This document shows positions 18,597-26,582 of a DNA stretch of 64,000 nucleotides, one piece after another. Position numbers and translations under genes: made by a program. This DNA is from Paraburkholderia largidicola (GTDB taxonomy: Bacteria; Pseudomonadota; Gammaproteobacteria; Burkholderiales; Burkholderiaceae). Each line of letters opens with the position of its first letter. The stretch's first letter is position 1. Below the pieces are notes generated by a model, which did not search any database, was not told the origin of the DNA, and was given only the letters and a program-made list of their open reading frames with translations. The stretch is taken from assembly GCF_013426895.1 (NCBI RefSeq), contig NZ_AP023174.1, forward strand, positions 2,852,001 to 2,916,000. Direction: 5' to 3'.

Positions 18597-18714
18597 AAAA
18601 AAAAAACGCCCCGAAGCGCACGCACGCCGCCCGATCGCATGGATCGAACGCTCCTCGCACGTTGCGCTTCGGGACGCCGTTGCCCCATCGGTCCGCTCGC
18701 ATCGCGAGCGTCCC
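18597..18714 (-). promoter_or_regulatory. Leader attenuator: mutually exclusive antiterminator and terminator hairpins
   Basis: Upstream of the PilJ/NIT-like gene the minus strand carries a long terminator: arm GCGTCCCGAAGCGCA (18663-18677), a 42-base loop containing its own hairpin, arm TGCGCTTCGGGGCGT (18606-18620, one mismatch), then ten T (18597-18606). A segment GGGACGC further 5' (18708-18714) is exactly complementary to GCGTCCC (18671-18677), the outer part of the terminator's first arm. Both pairings cannot form together. A 7-bp hairpin CGCTCGC/GCGAGCG lies within the antiterminator loop. The start codon is 34 bases after the T run, so transcription must pass the terminator to express the operon. 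Confidence 0.82.
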
Positions 18715-18763
18715 TGAAAAAACCGGAATTCGTTGCAGCCGCCATTGGCTACGCGGCGGATAA

Positions 18764-18779
18764 CGCAATAGGTATGCCA
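18764..18779 (-). promoter_or_regulatory. Candidate sigma-54 promoter of the nitrate operon
   Basis: Minus strand TGGCATACCTATTGCG fits the sigma-54 consensus TGGCAC-N5-TTGC(A/T) with the invariant GG and GC separated by the required 10 bases. Transcription would start about 12 bases downstream, giving a leader of roughly 190 bases that contains the attenuator. A palindrome, CATCGGC/GCCGATG (18778-18800), overlaps the -24 side. Confidence 0.7.
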
Positions 18780-18920
18780 TCGGCCTGTTTTCAGCCGATG
18801 CATGCATGTCGAAAGGAACGTGACGGCGCGCTTGCGAAGCGCGCAATCGCTTGCTGGGCGGGGCAAGCGGGCATTCCTCCACTTGTCGCGCAGCGACGCC
18901 TGCCGTGTCGTCTTACCAAT

Positions 18921-18946
18921 AAAAAAGCGCCCTTCTCAGGGCGCTT
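18921..18946 (-). terminator. Rho-independent terminator of the xylose operon
   Basis: Stem AAGCGCCCT (18925-18933) and AGGGCGCTT (18938-18946) with loop TCTC, followed on the minus strand by six T. It lies about 70 bases after the xylH stop codon and isolates the xylose operon from the nitrate operon. Confidence 0.9.
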
Positions 18947-19014
18947 GCGCGCGCCTCAACGAAGCGCGCCGATGCTGTGCCGTGGTGCAGCGCACCACCG
19001 CCGTGCGCTCCGCG

Positions 19015-20211
19015 CTAGCGTCGGTCGGACCCCGAGACCACGTCGATCCACACCGCGAGCACGAGAATCCCGCCCTTCACGATCATCTGCCAGTACGAGT
19101 CGACATCGAGCATCGACATGCCGTTGTCGAGGCTGGCCATCACGAGCGCGCCGATCAGCGCGCCATACACGGTGCCCGAGCCGCCGCGCATCGACGTGCC
19201 GCCGATAAAGCACGCCGCAATCGCATCGAGTTCGCCCATCGATCCCGCCGACGGCGAGCCTGCCGCGAGCCGCGCCGTATTGATGAGGCCGCCGAACGCG
19301 CACATCAGCCCCATCAGCGCGAAGATCGCGAGCTTCACGCGGTTCGTGTTGACACCCGACAGCCGCGTCGCCTCGAGATTCGAGCCGACCGCATAGATGC
19401 GCCGCCCGAATACCGTTTGCGTCGCGATGTACGTGAAGATGCCGAGCAGCGCGAGCAACAGCAACACAGGCACGGGAATGCCGCCGTAACGGTTGAGCGT
19501 TGCGACGAACGCAAGCAGGATCAGCCCCGTCGCGACGATTTTCACGCCGTCCTGCCACAGCGGCACGACGCTCAGGTTGTAGTGCTGGCGCTTCTGCCGC
19601 TGCCGCACGGTCAGTGCGGCGAGCAGCACGAACAGCACGACGGCGAGCGTGTCGCCCGCAATGCGCGGCAAGTAGCCCTGTCCGATGAAGACGAAGTCGT
19701 CGGACACGGGCGCGATGGTCGAGCCGCCCGTCACGCCGAGCAGCACGCCCCGATAAGCAAGCATGCCGCCCAACCCGACGATGAACGACGGCACACGCAG
19801 ATACGTGGACCACCAGCCGTTGAAGAGACCGATCGCGACACCGAGCAGCATCACGACGGGCAACGTCGCCGCGAGCGGCCAGTGATACGTCACGTTGAGT
19901 ATCGCCCCGACGCCGCCGAGCAGCCCGAGCAACGAACCGACGGACAGATCGATCTCACCCGAGATGATGACGAACACCATCCCGCACGCGAGCATGCCCG
20001 TGATCGACATCTGCCGCAGCAGGTTCGACAGATTGCGCGGCGTGACGAACGCGCCTTCCGTGAGGAACGAAAAGAACGCCCAGATGACGGCGACGGCAAG
20101 CAGCAACGCGAGCAGTTTGTAGCGCGTGAACAGTTGCTTGATACGCTGCCCCGATGCGAGCGATGCGCCGTGTTTTGCGTGGCTATCGGAAGAAGTGAGA
20201 TCAGGAGTCAT
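19015..20211 (-). CDS. xylH: D-xylose ABC transporter permease XylH
   Basis: A 398-residue inner-membrane permease of the ribose/xylose (CUT2) class with about ten hydrophobic segments. Characteristic pieces are [45 protein letters not shown] and [16 protein letters not shown]. It overlaps the xylG stop codon by four bases and is the last gene of xylAFGH. XylH forms the channel through which periplasmic XylF delivers xylose. Confidence 0.93.
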   Translation of the reverse strand: MTPDLTSSDSHAKHGASLASGQRIKQLFTRYKLLALLLAVAVIWAFFSFLTEGAFVTPRNLSNLLRQMSITGMLACGMVFVIISGEIDLSVGSLLGLLGGVGAILNVTYHWPLAATLPVVMLLGVAIGLFNGWWSTYLRVPSFIVGLGGMLAYRGVLLGVTGGSTIAPVSDDFVFIGQGYLPRIAGDTLAVVLFVLLAALTVRQRQKRQHYNLSVVPLWQDGVKIVATGLILLAFVATLNRYGGIPVPVLLLLALLGIFTYIATQTVFGRRIYAVGSNLEATRLSGVNTNRVKLAIFALMGLMCAFGGLINTARLAAGSPSAGSMGELDAIAACFIGGTSMRGGSGTVYGALIGALVMASLDNGMSMLDVDSYWQMIVKGGILVLAVWIDVVSGSDRR

Positions 20212-21785
20212 GCGACGCTCGCCAGTTGAGTGGGGCCTTTGCCTTTCGTGTCCGCGTCTTTCGCGTTGGTCGCGATGGCGGCCGTGAGAATGTGTTCCTG
20301 CGTCAGACCGTCATTCACAAAGTCGCCGCGCAACTCGCCTTCGCCGATCACGAGCACGCGATCGCTCACGCCGAGCACTTCCGTCAATTCCGACGACACC
20401 ATGATGATCGACACGCCGCGCTTCGCGAGCGCGAACATCAGCTTGTAGATTTCGAATTTCGCGCCAACATCGACGCCGCGCGTCGGCTCGTCGAGAATCA
20501 GCACGGAAGGGTTGGTCAGCAGCATGCGCGTGAGCACGGCCTTCTGCTGGTTGCCGCCCGACAGACTCGCAATCGACAGCATCGGCGACGCCGCGCGCAC
20601 GGACAGACGCTTCATTTCCGAGTTGATCGTGTCGAGTTCAGATGCGGTATCGATGCGCCCGCCTTTCGCAAAGCGCTGCAGCACCGCGAGCGTGATGTTG
20701 TGACCGACGCCGAGTTGCGGCACGATGCCGTGACGCTTGCGGTCCTCCGGCACCATCGCGATGCCAGCGGCGATTGCATCGGCGGGCGCGCGGATTTTCA
20801 GGCGCTTGCCGTCCATCCACACTTCGGCTTCGCTCATGCCCGGATAGGCGCCGAAGATCGCCTGCATCAACTCCGTGCGCCCCGCCCCGACCAACCCTGC
20901 GACGCCGAGTATTTCGCCCTTGCGCAACGCAAACGACACATCGTCGACACGCTTGCGGTTCGTATTCGTCACGTCATAGCACGTGACGTTGCGTGCCTCG
21001 AAGATCACGTCGCCGATTTCATGCGGCTCGCGCGGAAAGAGATTCGTGATCTCGCGCCCGACCATCATCGCGATGATGCGATCGGTGGTGAGCTGCTTCA
21101 TCGGTTGCGTGCCGACGTGCTTCCCGTCGCGTATCACGGTGATCGTGTCGCACACGGCTTCCACTTCATCGAGCTTGTGCGAGATGTACACACACGCGAC
21201 GCCGCGCTTCTTCAGATCGCGCACGATATCGAGCAGAATTTTCGTTTCCGCTGCCGTCAGCGACGACGAAGGCTCGTCGAGTATCAGCAGACGCGCCTGC
21301 TTGTTGAGCGCCTTGGCGATTTCGATCAGTTGCTGATGCCCGCCGCCGTAGTTCATCACCGGCTGCGCGACGTTGATGCCTGTGATGTTCAGTTCACGCA
21401 GGAGTTCGTCGGCGCGCTGATACATCGCCGCGTAATTCATGCGTCCGCCGGGCAGCGTGATTTCGTTGCCGAGGAAAATGTTCTCGGCCACCGACAATTG
21501 CGGCACCAGCATCAGTTCCTGATGGATGATGACGATGCCTGCGCGTTCGGTATCGCGGATGTTCTGCGCGATGAGCGGCTTGCCGTCCCAAAGGATTTCG
21601 CCGGACCAGTCGCCATGCGGATAGACGCCGGAGACGATCTTCATCAGCGTCGATTTGCCTGCGCCGTTTTCGCCGCACAGTCCGACGCATTCGCCGGGCG
21701 CGACGACGAGATCGATGCCGTCGAGCGCCTTCACCCCGGCAAACGATTTGGCGATGCCGCGCAATTCCAGAAGCGCTTGTGCCAT
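20208..21785 (-). CDS. xylG: D-xylose ABC transporter ATP-binding protein XylG
   Basis: A 525-residue double ATPase typical of CUT2 sugar importers. The first half has Walker [14 protein letters not shown] near residue 37 and Walker [13 protein letters not shown]. The second half has the degenerate Walker [11 protein letters not shown], the signature LSGGNQQK and Walker [33 protein letters not shown] is the expected N-terminus. It lies between xylF, separated by a stable hairpin, and xylH, which it overlaps. Confidence 0.95.
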   Translation of the reverse strand: MAQALLELRGIAKSFAGVKALDGIDLVVAPGECVGLCGENGAGKSTLMKIVSGVYPHGDWSGEILWDGKPLIAQNIRDTERAGIVIIHQELMLVPQLSVAENIFLGNEITLPGGRMNYAAMYQRADELLRELNITGINVAQPVMNYGGGHQQLIEIAKALNKQARLLILDEPSSSLTAAETKILLDIVRDLKKRGVACVYISHKLDEVEAVCDTITVIRDGKHVGTQPMKQLTTDRIIAMMVGREITNLFPREPHEIGDVIFEARNVTCYDVTNTNRKRVDDVSFALRKGEILGVAGLVGAGRTELMQAIFGAYPGMSEAEVWMDGKRLKIRAPADAIAAGIAMVPEDRKRHGIVPQLGVGHNITLAVLQRFAKGGRIDTASELDTINSEMKRLSVRAASPMLSIASLSGGNQQKAVLTRMLLTNPSVLILDEPTRGVDVGAKFEIYKLMFALAKRGVSIIMVSSELTEVLGVSDRVLVIGEGELRGDFVNDGLTQEHILTAAIATNAKDADTKGKGPTQLASVA

Positions 21786-21812
21786 GCGTAAAGTCCTGGA
21801 TGGATGAAAGAT

Positions 21813-21853
21813 GCGCGGGCGCTTCTGTCTGTAACGATCAGAAGCGCCCGCGC
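21813..21853 (-). repeat. Intercistronic hairpin between xylF and xylG
   Basis: Perfect 15-bp inverted repeat GCGCGGGCGCTTCTG (21813-21827) and CAGAAGCGCCCGCGC (21839-21853) with an 11-base loop, in the 74-base gap between xylF and xylG. There is no T run, so it is not an intrinsic terminator; it could protect the 3' end of the binding-protein mRNA. Confidence 0.85.
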
Positions 21854-21859
21854 CCGCTA

Positions 21860-22888
21860 TCAGTTGCCAGCCAGTTGCGCCTGCGTGTAGAAGCCGTCCT
21901 TGATCACGACATCGACATTGCTCTTCGTGAGCAGTGTGGGTTGCAGCAGCACGGTGTCGACCTGCTTCTTGCCGTTGTCGTACTTCGCGTTGTACGCGGG
22001 CTTGTCACCCTTCGCGAGATCGACGGCGAGCTTGGCCGCTTCGCCTGCGATGAGCTTCAACGGCTTATACACCGTCATCGTCTGCGTGCCCGCGACCACG
22101 CGCTTCACCGCCGCAAGGTCCGCATCCTGGCCGGACACGGGCACCTTGCCTGCCATCTTCTGCGCGGCGAGCGCCTGGATGGCGCCGCCTGCCGTGCCGT
22201 CGTTCGACGCCACGATCGCATCGATCTTGTTGTTGTTCGCGGTCAGCGCATCTTCCGTGATGCGCAGCGCCGTCGCCGCGCTCCATTCCGGCACCCACTG
22301 CTGGCCGACGATCTTCACGTCGCCGCGATCGATGGCGGGCTTGAGTACCTTGAGTTGCCCTTCGCGCAGCATCTTCGCGTTGTTGTCGGTCGGTGCGCCG
22401 CCGAGCAGGAAGTAATTGCCCTTGGGCTGCGCGTTGAACACGCCTTGTGCCTGGAGTTCGCCGACCTTTTCGTTGTCGAACGAGATATAGGCATCGACGT
22501 CGGCATCGAGAATCAGCCGGTCATACGACACGACCTTGATGCCTGCCTTGTGCGCTTCGGCGACGACATTGCCCAAGGTCTTCGAATTGAACGGCACGAT
22601 CACGATCACGTCGACGCCGCGCGAGATCAGGTTCTCGATCTGCGAGATTTGCCGCGCTTCGCTCGCGTCGGCGGATTGCACGGAGACTTTCGCGCCGAGC
22701 TTCGTCGCTGCAGCAACGAAATAGTCGCGATCGCGCGACCAGCGTTCGACACGCAGATCGTCGATACAGAAACCGATTTCTGGCTTGTCCTTGCTCGCGT
22801 GCGCGAGCGGCGCAATCATCGTCAGGCCGGTGGCCATTACGGCGCAAACGAGGGAACTCAATACGGAACGACGCATTGCAGATTTCAT
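21860..22888 (-). CDS. xylF: D-xylose-binding periplasmic protein XylF
   Basis: A 342-residue solute-binding protein with a signal peptide (about residues 1-31, ending APLAHAS) and mature start [21 protein letters not shown], the usual XylF beginning. [18 protein letters not shown] and [19 protein letters not shown] are typical sugar-binding segments. A strong ribosome site (GGAGTGAG) precedes the ATG. The 211 bases between xylA and xylF carry a motif shared with the xylA upstream region, so xylF may have its own promoter. Confidence 0.95.
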   Translation of the reverse strand: MKSAMRRSVLSSLVCAVMATGLTMIAPLAHASKDKPEIGFCIDDLRVERWSRDRDYFVAAATKLGAKVSVQSADASEARQISQIENLISRGVDVIVIVPFNSKTLGNVVAEAHKAGIKVVSYDRLILDADVDAYISFDNEKVGELQAQGVFNAQPKGNYFLLGGAPTDNNAKMLREGQLKVLKPAIDRGDVKIVGQQWVPEWSAATALRITEDALTANNNKIDAIVASNDGTAGGAIQALAAQKMAGKVPVSGQDADLAAVKRVVAGTQTMTVYKPLKLIAGEAAKLAVDLAKGDKPAYNAKYDNGKKQVDTVLLQPTLLTKSNVDVVIKDGFYTQAQLAGN

Positions 22889-23045
22889 GTCTCACTCCAT
22901 TTAGGGTTGCGTGCAGTTTCGAATGCGAGAGAGTCGAACCGCCGTCTTAACCTCAGGGTGCGCTGCGAATACCTGTTCGCTAGCGTCAATTTTGAAAGCT
23001 GCCCCATTTTGTTCGCACGACAGCGTGTGCCGTGCGCGCCGGCGG

Positions 23046-23059
23046 GGCAATTGCGAAAT
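23046..23059. promoter_or_regulatory. Candidate XylR site upstream of xylF
   Basis: GGCAATTGCGAAAT, identical over 14 bases and in the same orientation to a site upstream of xylA (24485-24498). It is about 160 bases before the xylF start codon, in the xylA-xylF gap. A related CAATTTTGAAA lies at 22987-22997. XylR binding is inferred from this sharing. Confidence 0.55.
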
Positions 23060-23099
23060 CTACCGGCGCTGCTAACGTTTTTTCGTGCCGTTGCCTTGT

Positions 23100-24425
23100 C
23101 TATTTAGCGGCTGAGTAGATTGCCTGATTGACGATGTTCTCGAGACGCTCCTGCTGTCCGCTGACATGACGTGGCGCAATGTTTCGCTGCACTGCATCGC
23201 TTGCCAGCGATTCGAGCGTATAGCCGCCCGCCAGCACCTTGCGTCCGAAATCGCTGTCCCAGCCCGCATAGCGCTGCTGTTTGAAGGCGCCCAGTCTGTC
23301 GTTCTCGACGAGATGCGCGGCACGCTCCAGCGCGACGGCGATCACATCGATTGCGCCGATATGGCCGTGCACCAGGTCTTCGGGATCGATACTCTGGCGG
23401 CGGACCTTTGCATCGAAGTTCATGCCGCCCGTCGAGAACCCGCCGTTGCGCAGGATTTCGAAGAACGCGAGCGTGAGTTCTTCGACACTATTTGGGAACT
23501 GGTCCGTATCCCAGCCGTTCTGCGCGTCGCCGCGATTTGCGTCGATACTGCCGAATATGCCGAGCGCGAATGCATTGGCGATTTCGTGATGAAACGAATG
23601 GCCGGCGAGCGTTGCATGATTCGCTTCGATGTTCACGCGGATTTCATTCTGCAAGCCGAATTGCGTCAGAAAGCCATGAACCGTCGCGACGTCGTAGTCG
23701 TATTGATGCTTGGTCGGCTCTTGCGGTTTCGGCTCGATCAGCAGCGCGCCTTTGAAGCCCAACTTGTGCTTGTGTTCGACGACCATGCTCATGAAGCGGC
23801 CAAGCTGTTCGCGCTCGCGCTTCAGGTCGGTGTTGAGCAGAGTTTCGTACCCTTCGCGGCCACCCCACAGCACGTAGTTTTCGCCTTTCAGGCGCTGCGT
23901 GGCTTCCAGTGCGTTCAATACCTGGGTTGCGGCAAACGCGAAGACATCGGGATTCGGGTTGGTTGCTGCGCCTGCTGCATAGCGTGGATGCGAGAAGAGG
24001 TTCGCTGTGCCCCACAGCAGCTTGATGCCCGTCTGCTCCTGCTTGCGCGCGAGGACGTCGGTCATCGTCTTGAAGTTGTTCACGTAGCTTTTGATGCTGT
24101 CGCCTTCGGGCGCTACGTCGGCGTCATGGAAGGTGTAGAACGGGGTGCCGAGTTTCTGGAACAGTTCGAATGCGTGATCGGCTTTGGCGTGGGCCATTTC
24201 CAGGGCGTCGCCCGAACGATGCCACGGACGCTCGAAGGTGCCCGATCCGAACATGTCCGCGCCAGGCCACACGAATGTATGCCAGTAGCAGACCGCCAGG
24301 CGCAGATGGTCTTCCATTCGCTTGCCGAGTACAAGCTTGTCCTTGTCGTAGTGGCGATAGGCGAACGGGTTCTCCGTGTGCGGGCCCTCGTAGCGCACGG
24401 CGGGCAAATGTTCGAAGTAGGACAT
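23100..24425 (-). CDS. xylA: Xylose isomerase XylA
   Basis: Xylose isomerase converts D-xylose to D-xylulose using two divalent metals. The 441-residue length and segments such as [16 protein letters not shown] [45 protein letters not shown] and [16 protein letters not shown] identify a class II isomerase with its metal-binding Glu and His residues. It is the first gene of the operon and is divergent from xylR. No xylulokinase gene is next to it, so xylB must be elsewhere in the genome. Confidence 0.97.
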   Translation of the reverse strand: MSYFEHLPAVRYEGPHTENPFAYRHYDKDKLVLGKRMEDHLRLAVCYWHTFVWPGADMFGSGTFERPWHRSGDALEMAHAKADHAFELFQKLGTPFYTFHDADVAPEGDSIKSYVNNFKTMTDVLARKQEQTGIKLLWGTANLFSHPRYAAGAATNPNPDVFAFAATQVLNALEATQRLKGENYVLWGGREGYETLLNTDLKREREQLGRFMSMVVEHKHKLGFKGALLIEPKPQEPTKHQYDYDVATVHGFLTQFGLQNEIRVNIEANHATLAGHSFHHEIANAFALGIFGSIDANRGDAQNGWDTDQFPNSVEELTLAFFEILRNGGFSTGGMNFDAKVRRQSIDPEDLVHGHIGAIDVIAVALERAAHLVENDRLGAFKQQRYAGWDSDFGRKVLAGGYTLESLASDAVQRNIAPRHVSGQQERLENIVNQAIYSAAK

Positions 24426-24484
24426 GCGCGTCTCCTGGAGTGTCGTAGTGATGTGACGTCATGCTGACGCGGGCTCGTTGTCGC

Positions 24485-24503
24485 GGCAATTGCGAAATTC
24501 GCC
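24485..24503. promoter_or_regulatory. Candidate XylR site upstream of xylA
   Basis: GGCAATTGCGAAATTCGCC, 60 bases before the xylA start codon. The first 14 bases recur exactly upstream of xylF, and the block contains two short palindromes (GCAATTGC and GCGAA-A-TTCGC). Position and sharing fit an activator site for XylR. Confidence 0.55.
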
Positions 24504-24611
24504 AGCGAGGGTGGTGATTCTTGGTAGTGGCTGGCGCAGGGAAATGGAGGCGCCTAGAATTGGCGCGGTGGGGTTGGGGTTGGTTTTTGGGTTGGTGTGT
24601 CAGGGTTTTTA

Positions 24612-25266
24612 CTGGCATCCGCGTTGTGTCTTTGGTCTGCATGCGTTGCCCCTGTGCGGGGCGGCACCTACTTTTCTTTGCCGCCGCAAAGAAAAGTAGG
24701 CAAAAGAAAGCGGCTCACACCGCCAGCACGTATTCTTATCCACGGGCCCCCAACGTCCCCACGCCGCACACGGCACCGCACTTGTTCACCTGCGTTGCCA
24801 ACGCCTTGAATAAGCGCATCACCCGCTACGAATGCATTTGCACGGGTAAGCGGCAGCGAATGATATGTGCCGCCCAGGTGGCAAACTGTGTGTCGGTTGT
24901 TGCGTCGTACGGGGCAGCGCTCGCACAGGGTGGGACGCATGCGCGAGCGTCCGGAGTGAGGCGTGTGGAGCACAGGGAGCCGACACACAGTTTGCCACCT
25001 GGGCGGCCGTGGACTATCTGGCGCGGCGGACCAGAATATGGGTGCGTGAAGCGGGTGAGGCGCACAAGTAGCGTGTTGGCAACGGACATGGGTCACGTGG
25101 TTGCCGTGTGAAGGATAAGAACCTTTGGGGGCCCTCAGGCAAACACAAGAACTGGCGGTGTGAGCCGCTTTCTTTTGCCTACTTTTCTTTGCGGCGGCAA
25201 AGAAAAGTAGGTGCCGCCCCGCACAGGGGCGACGCGTGAAGCACGTATGCATCACGCGGATGCCAG
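24612..25266. repeat. Nested-palindrome repeat, copy A (between xylA and xylR)
   Basis: A 655-bp non-coding element. Its ends are inverted (CTGGCATCCGCGT and ACGCGGATGCCAG). Inside lies a perfect 79-bp inverted repeat (24648-24726 and 25152-25230), and further in a perfect 28-bp inverted repeat (24869-24896 and 24980-25007) around an 83-bp core. Each 79-bp arm contains a hairpin with a perfect 14-bp stem (CCTACTTTTCTTTG, loop CCGCCG) and a small GCCCC/GGGGC hairpin. The DNA between outer and inner repeats is also partly palindromic, so the single strand could fold end to end. Frames inside are repeat-derived and not real genes. No transposase is present. Confidence 0.93.
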
Positions 25267-25294
25267 CAAAAGCAAAAGCAAAAGCAAAAGCAAA
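25265..25294 (+). repeat. Hexanucleotide tandem repeat AGCAAA x5
   Basis: Five perfect AGCAAA units directly abut the right end of repeat copy A and lie 52 bases before the xylR start codon. A second fragment of the element's end (ATGCCAGCAAAA) follows at 25301, suggesting slippage or end duplication. Confidence 0.85.
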
Positions 25295-25345
25295 CCACCA
25301 ATGCCAGCAAAAACCCAAAATCAACCCCCACTGCTCGGAGAGCAA

Positions 25346-26551
25346 ATGCCGCAACGAACTCATCGAATCGCACTGCTCTTCAACGCAAACAAAGTCTACG
25401 ACAGAGAAATCATCACAGGCATCGGCAATTATTTGCTCTCAACCCGCGTCGCCTGGGACCTCTTCCTGGAAGAAGACTTCCGCGCACGCCTGAACGGCAT
25501 AGAACGTTTCGAAGGCGACGGCTTCATTGCCGACTTCGACGACCCCGCCGTCTGCGAAGCACTAGCCAACTCCCCTTTACCCGTCGTCGCCGTAGGCAGC
25601 TCATACGAAGACGCATCGAAATACCCAGCGAATCTCCCCTACATAGCGACCGACAACATGCAACTCATGTCGCTCGCGTATAAGCATCTGATCGGCGCCG
25701 GCCTGCAACGCTTCGCCCTCTACAGCCTGCCCGAATCCCCAACCAACCGCTGGGCGCAGGAACGCGAACTCGCATTCAACACGCTGCTGAAAGCAGACGG
25801 AATAGAAGGCGACGTCCACCGCGGCCTGCCGACCAGCGCGCCCGTCTGGCACCAGGCCAGCGTGCAACTCACCGAATGGCTGCAAAACCTGCCCAAGCCC
25901 GTCGGCATCATCGCGGTAACAGACGCCCGCGCGCGGCAAGTACTCCAGGCATGCCTGATCAGCGGCATCCCCGTGCCCGAACAGGTCGCCATCATCGGCA
26001 TCGACAACGATCCGCTCACGCGCTCGCTCACCCGCATTCCACTTTCGTCCGTGATCCAGGGCACCGAGGAAATGGGCCGCACCGCCGCGCACCTGCTGCA
26101 TCAGATGCTGGGCGGCGCACGCTTCGCAGGCCGCCGCATTCTCGTGCCGCCCGTCGGCATCAACGTCTGCGAATCGACGAAGCATGAGCCGCTCGCGAGC
26201 CCCTACGTGATGCGCGCACGTCACTACATCCGGCAATACGCCTGCCAGGGCATCAAGACGGAACAGGTCGCCGATTATGTGGGCGTGTCGCGTTCGTCGC
26301 TGGAGGACTACTTCCGCCGCGAACTCGGCTGCACCGTGCATCAGGAAATCCTCAAGCACAAGCTCGATGTCGCCAAGCAACTGCTCACGCAGCAGGACAT
26401 GTCGAGCGCGGAAGTCGCGATCCGCTGTGGCTTCACTTCGTTGCAGTACATGTACGCCGTGTTCCGGCGCGAACTCGACTGCACGCCGCGCGAGTATCAG
26501 GAACGCATGCAAGCCGCCGCGCAATCGACTCACAATGCGCCATCCGCATAA
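25346..26551 (+). CDS. xylR: Xylose operon regulator XylR (AraC-type, with sugar-binding domain)
   Basis: A 401-residue regulator: residues about 5-280 form a LacI/periplasmic-binding-like xylose-binding domain (RIALLFNANKVYDREIITGI, IIGIDNDPLTRSL), and about 290-390 hold the AraC-family double helix-turn-helix (VADYVGVSRSSLEDYFRREL, CGFTSLQYMYAVFRRELDCTPREY). This is the E. coli XylR architecture, an activator of xylA and xylF that needs xylose. The frame opens at 25211 inside repeat copy A, but the conserved start MPQRTHRIALLF and a GGAG ribosome site (25337-25340) point to 25346. It is divergent from xylA and is followed by galM after 31 bases. Confidence 0.93.
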   Translation: MPQRTHRIALLFNANKVYDREIITGIGNYLLSTRVAWDLFLEEDFRARLNGIERFEGDGFIADFDDPAVCEALANSPLPVVAVGSSYEDASKYPANLPYIATDNMQLMSLAYKHLIGAGLQRFALYSLPESPTNRWAQERELAFNTLLKADGIEGDVHRGLPTSAPVWHQASVQLTEWLQNLPKPVGIIAVTDARARQVLQACLISGIPVPEQVAIIGIDNDPLTRSLTRIPLSSVIQGTEEMGRTAAHLLHQMLGGARFAGRRILVPPVGINVCESTKHEPLASPYVMRARHYIRQYACQGIKTEQVADYVGVSRSSLEDYFRRELGCTVHQEILKHKLDVAKQLLTQQDMSSAEVAIRCGFTSLQYMYAVFRRELDCTPREYQERMQAAAQSTHNAPSA

Positions 26552-26582
26552 ATGCCTTAATCTGGTTTGATCCGCGACCGAC

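Noticed and set aside
18606..18714. Nitrate leader as a canonical ANTAR RNA with two hexaloop hairpins
   Set aside because: The hairpins I can draw have loops of three, five or nine bases and not the A..G hexaloops of the ANTAR motif, so I report attenuation but not a specific ANTAR site.
24612..25266. CRISPR array or insertion sequence at the repeats
   Set aside because: There are no regularly spaced short direct repeats with unique spacers, no cas genes, and no transposase frame.
24521..25373. Several open frames inside repeat copy A, with peptides such as CGAAPTFLCRRKEK
   Set aside because: The same peptides recur in copies B and C on both strands and arise from the repeat's palindromic arms; they track the DNA symmetry and not codon conservation.
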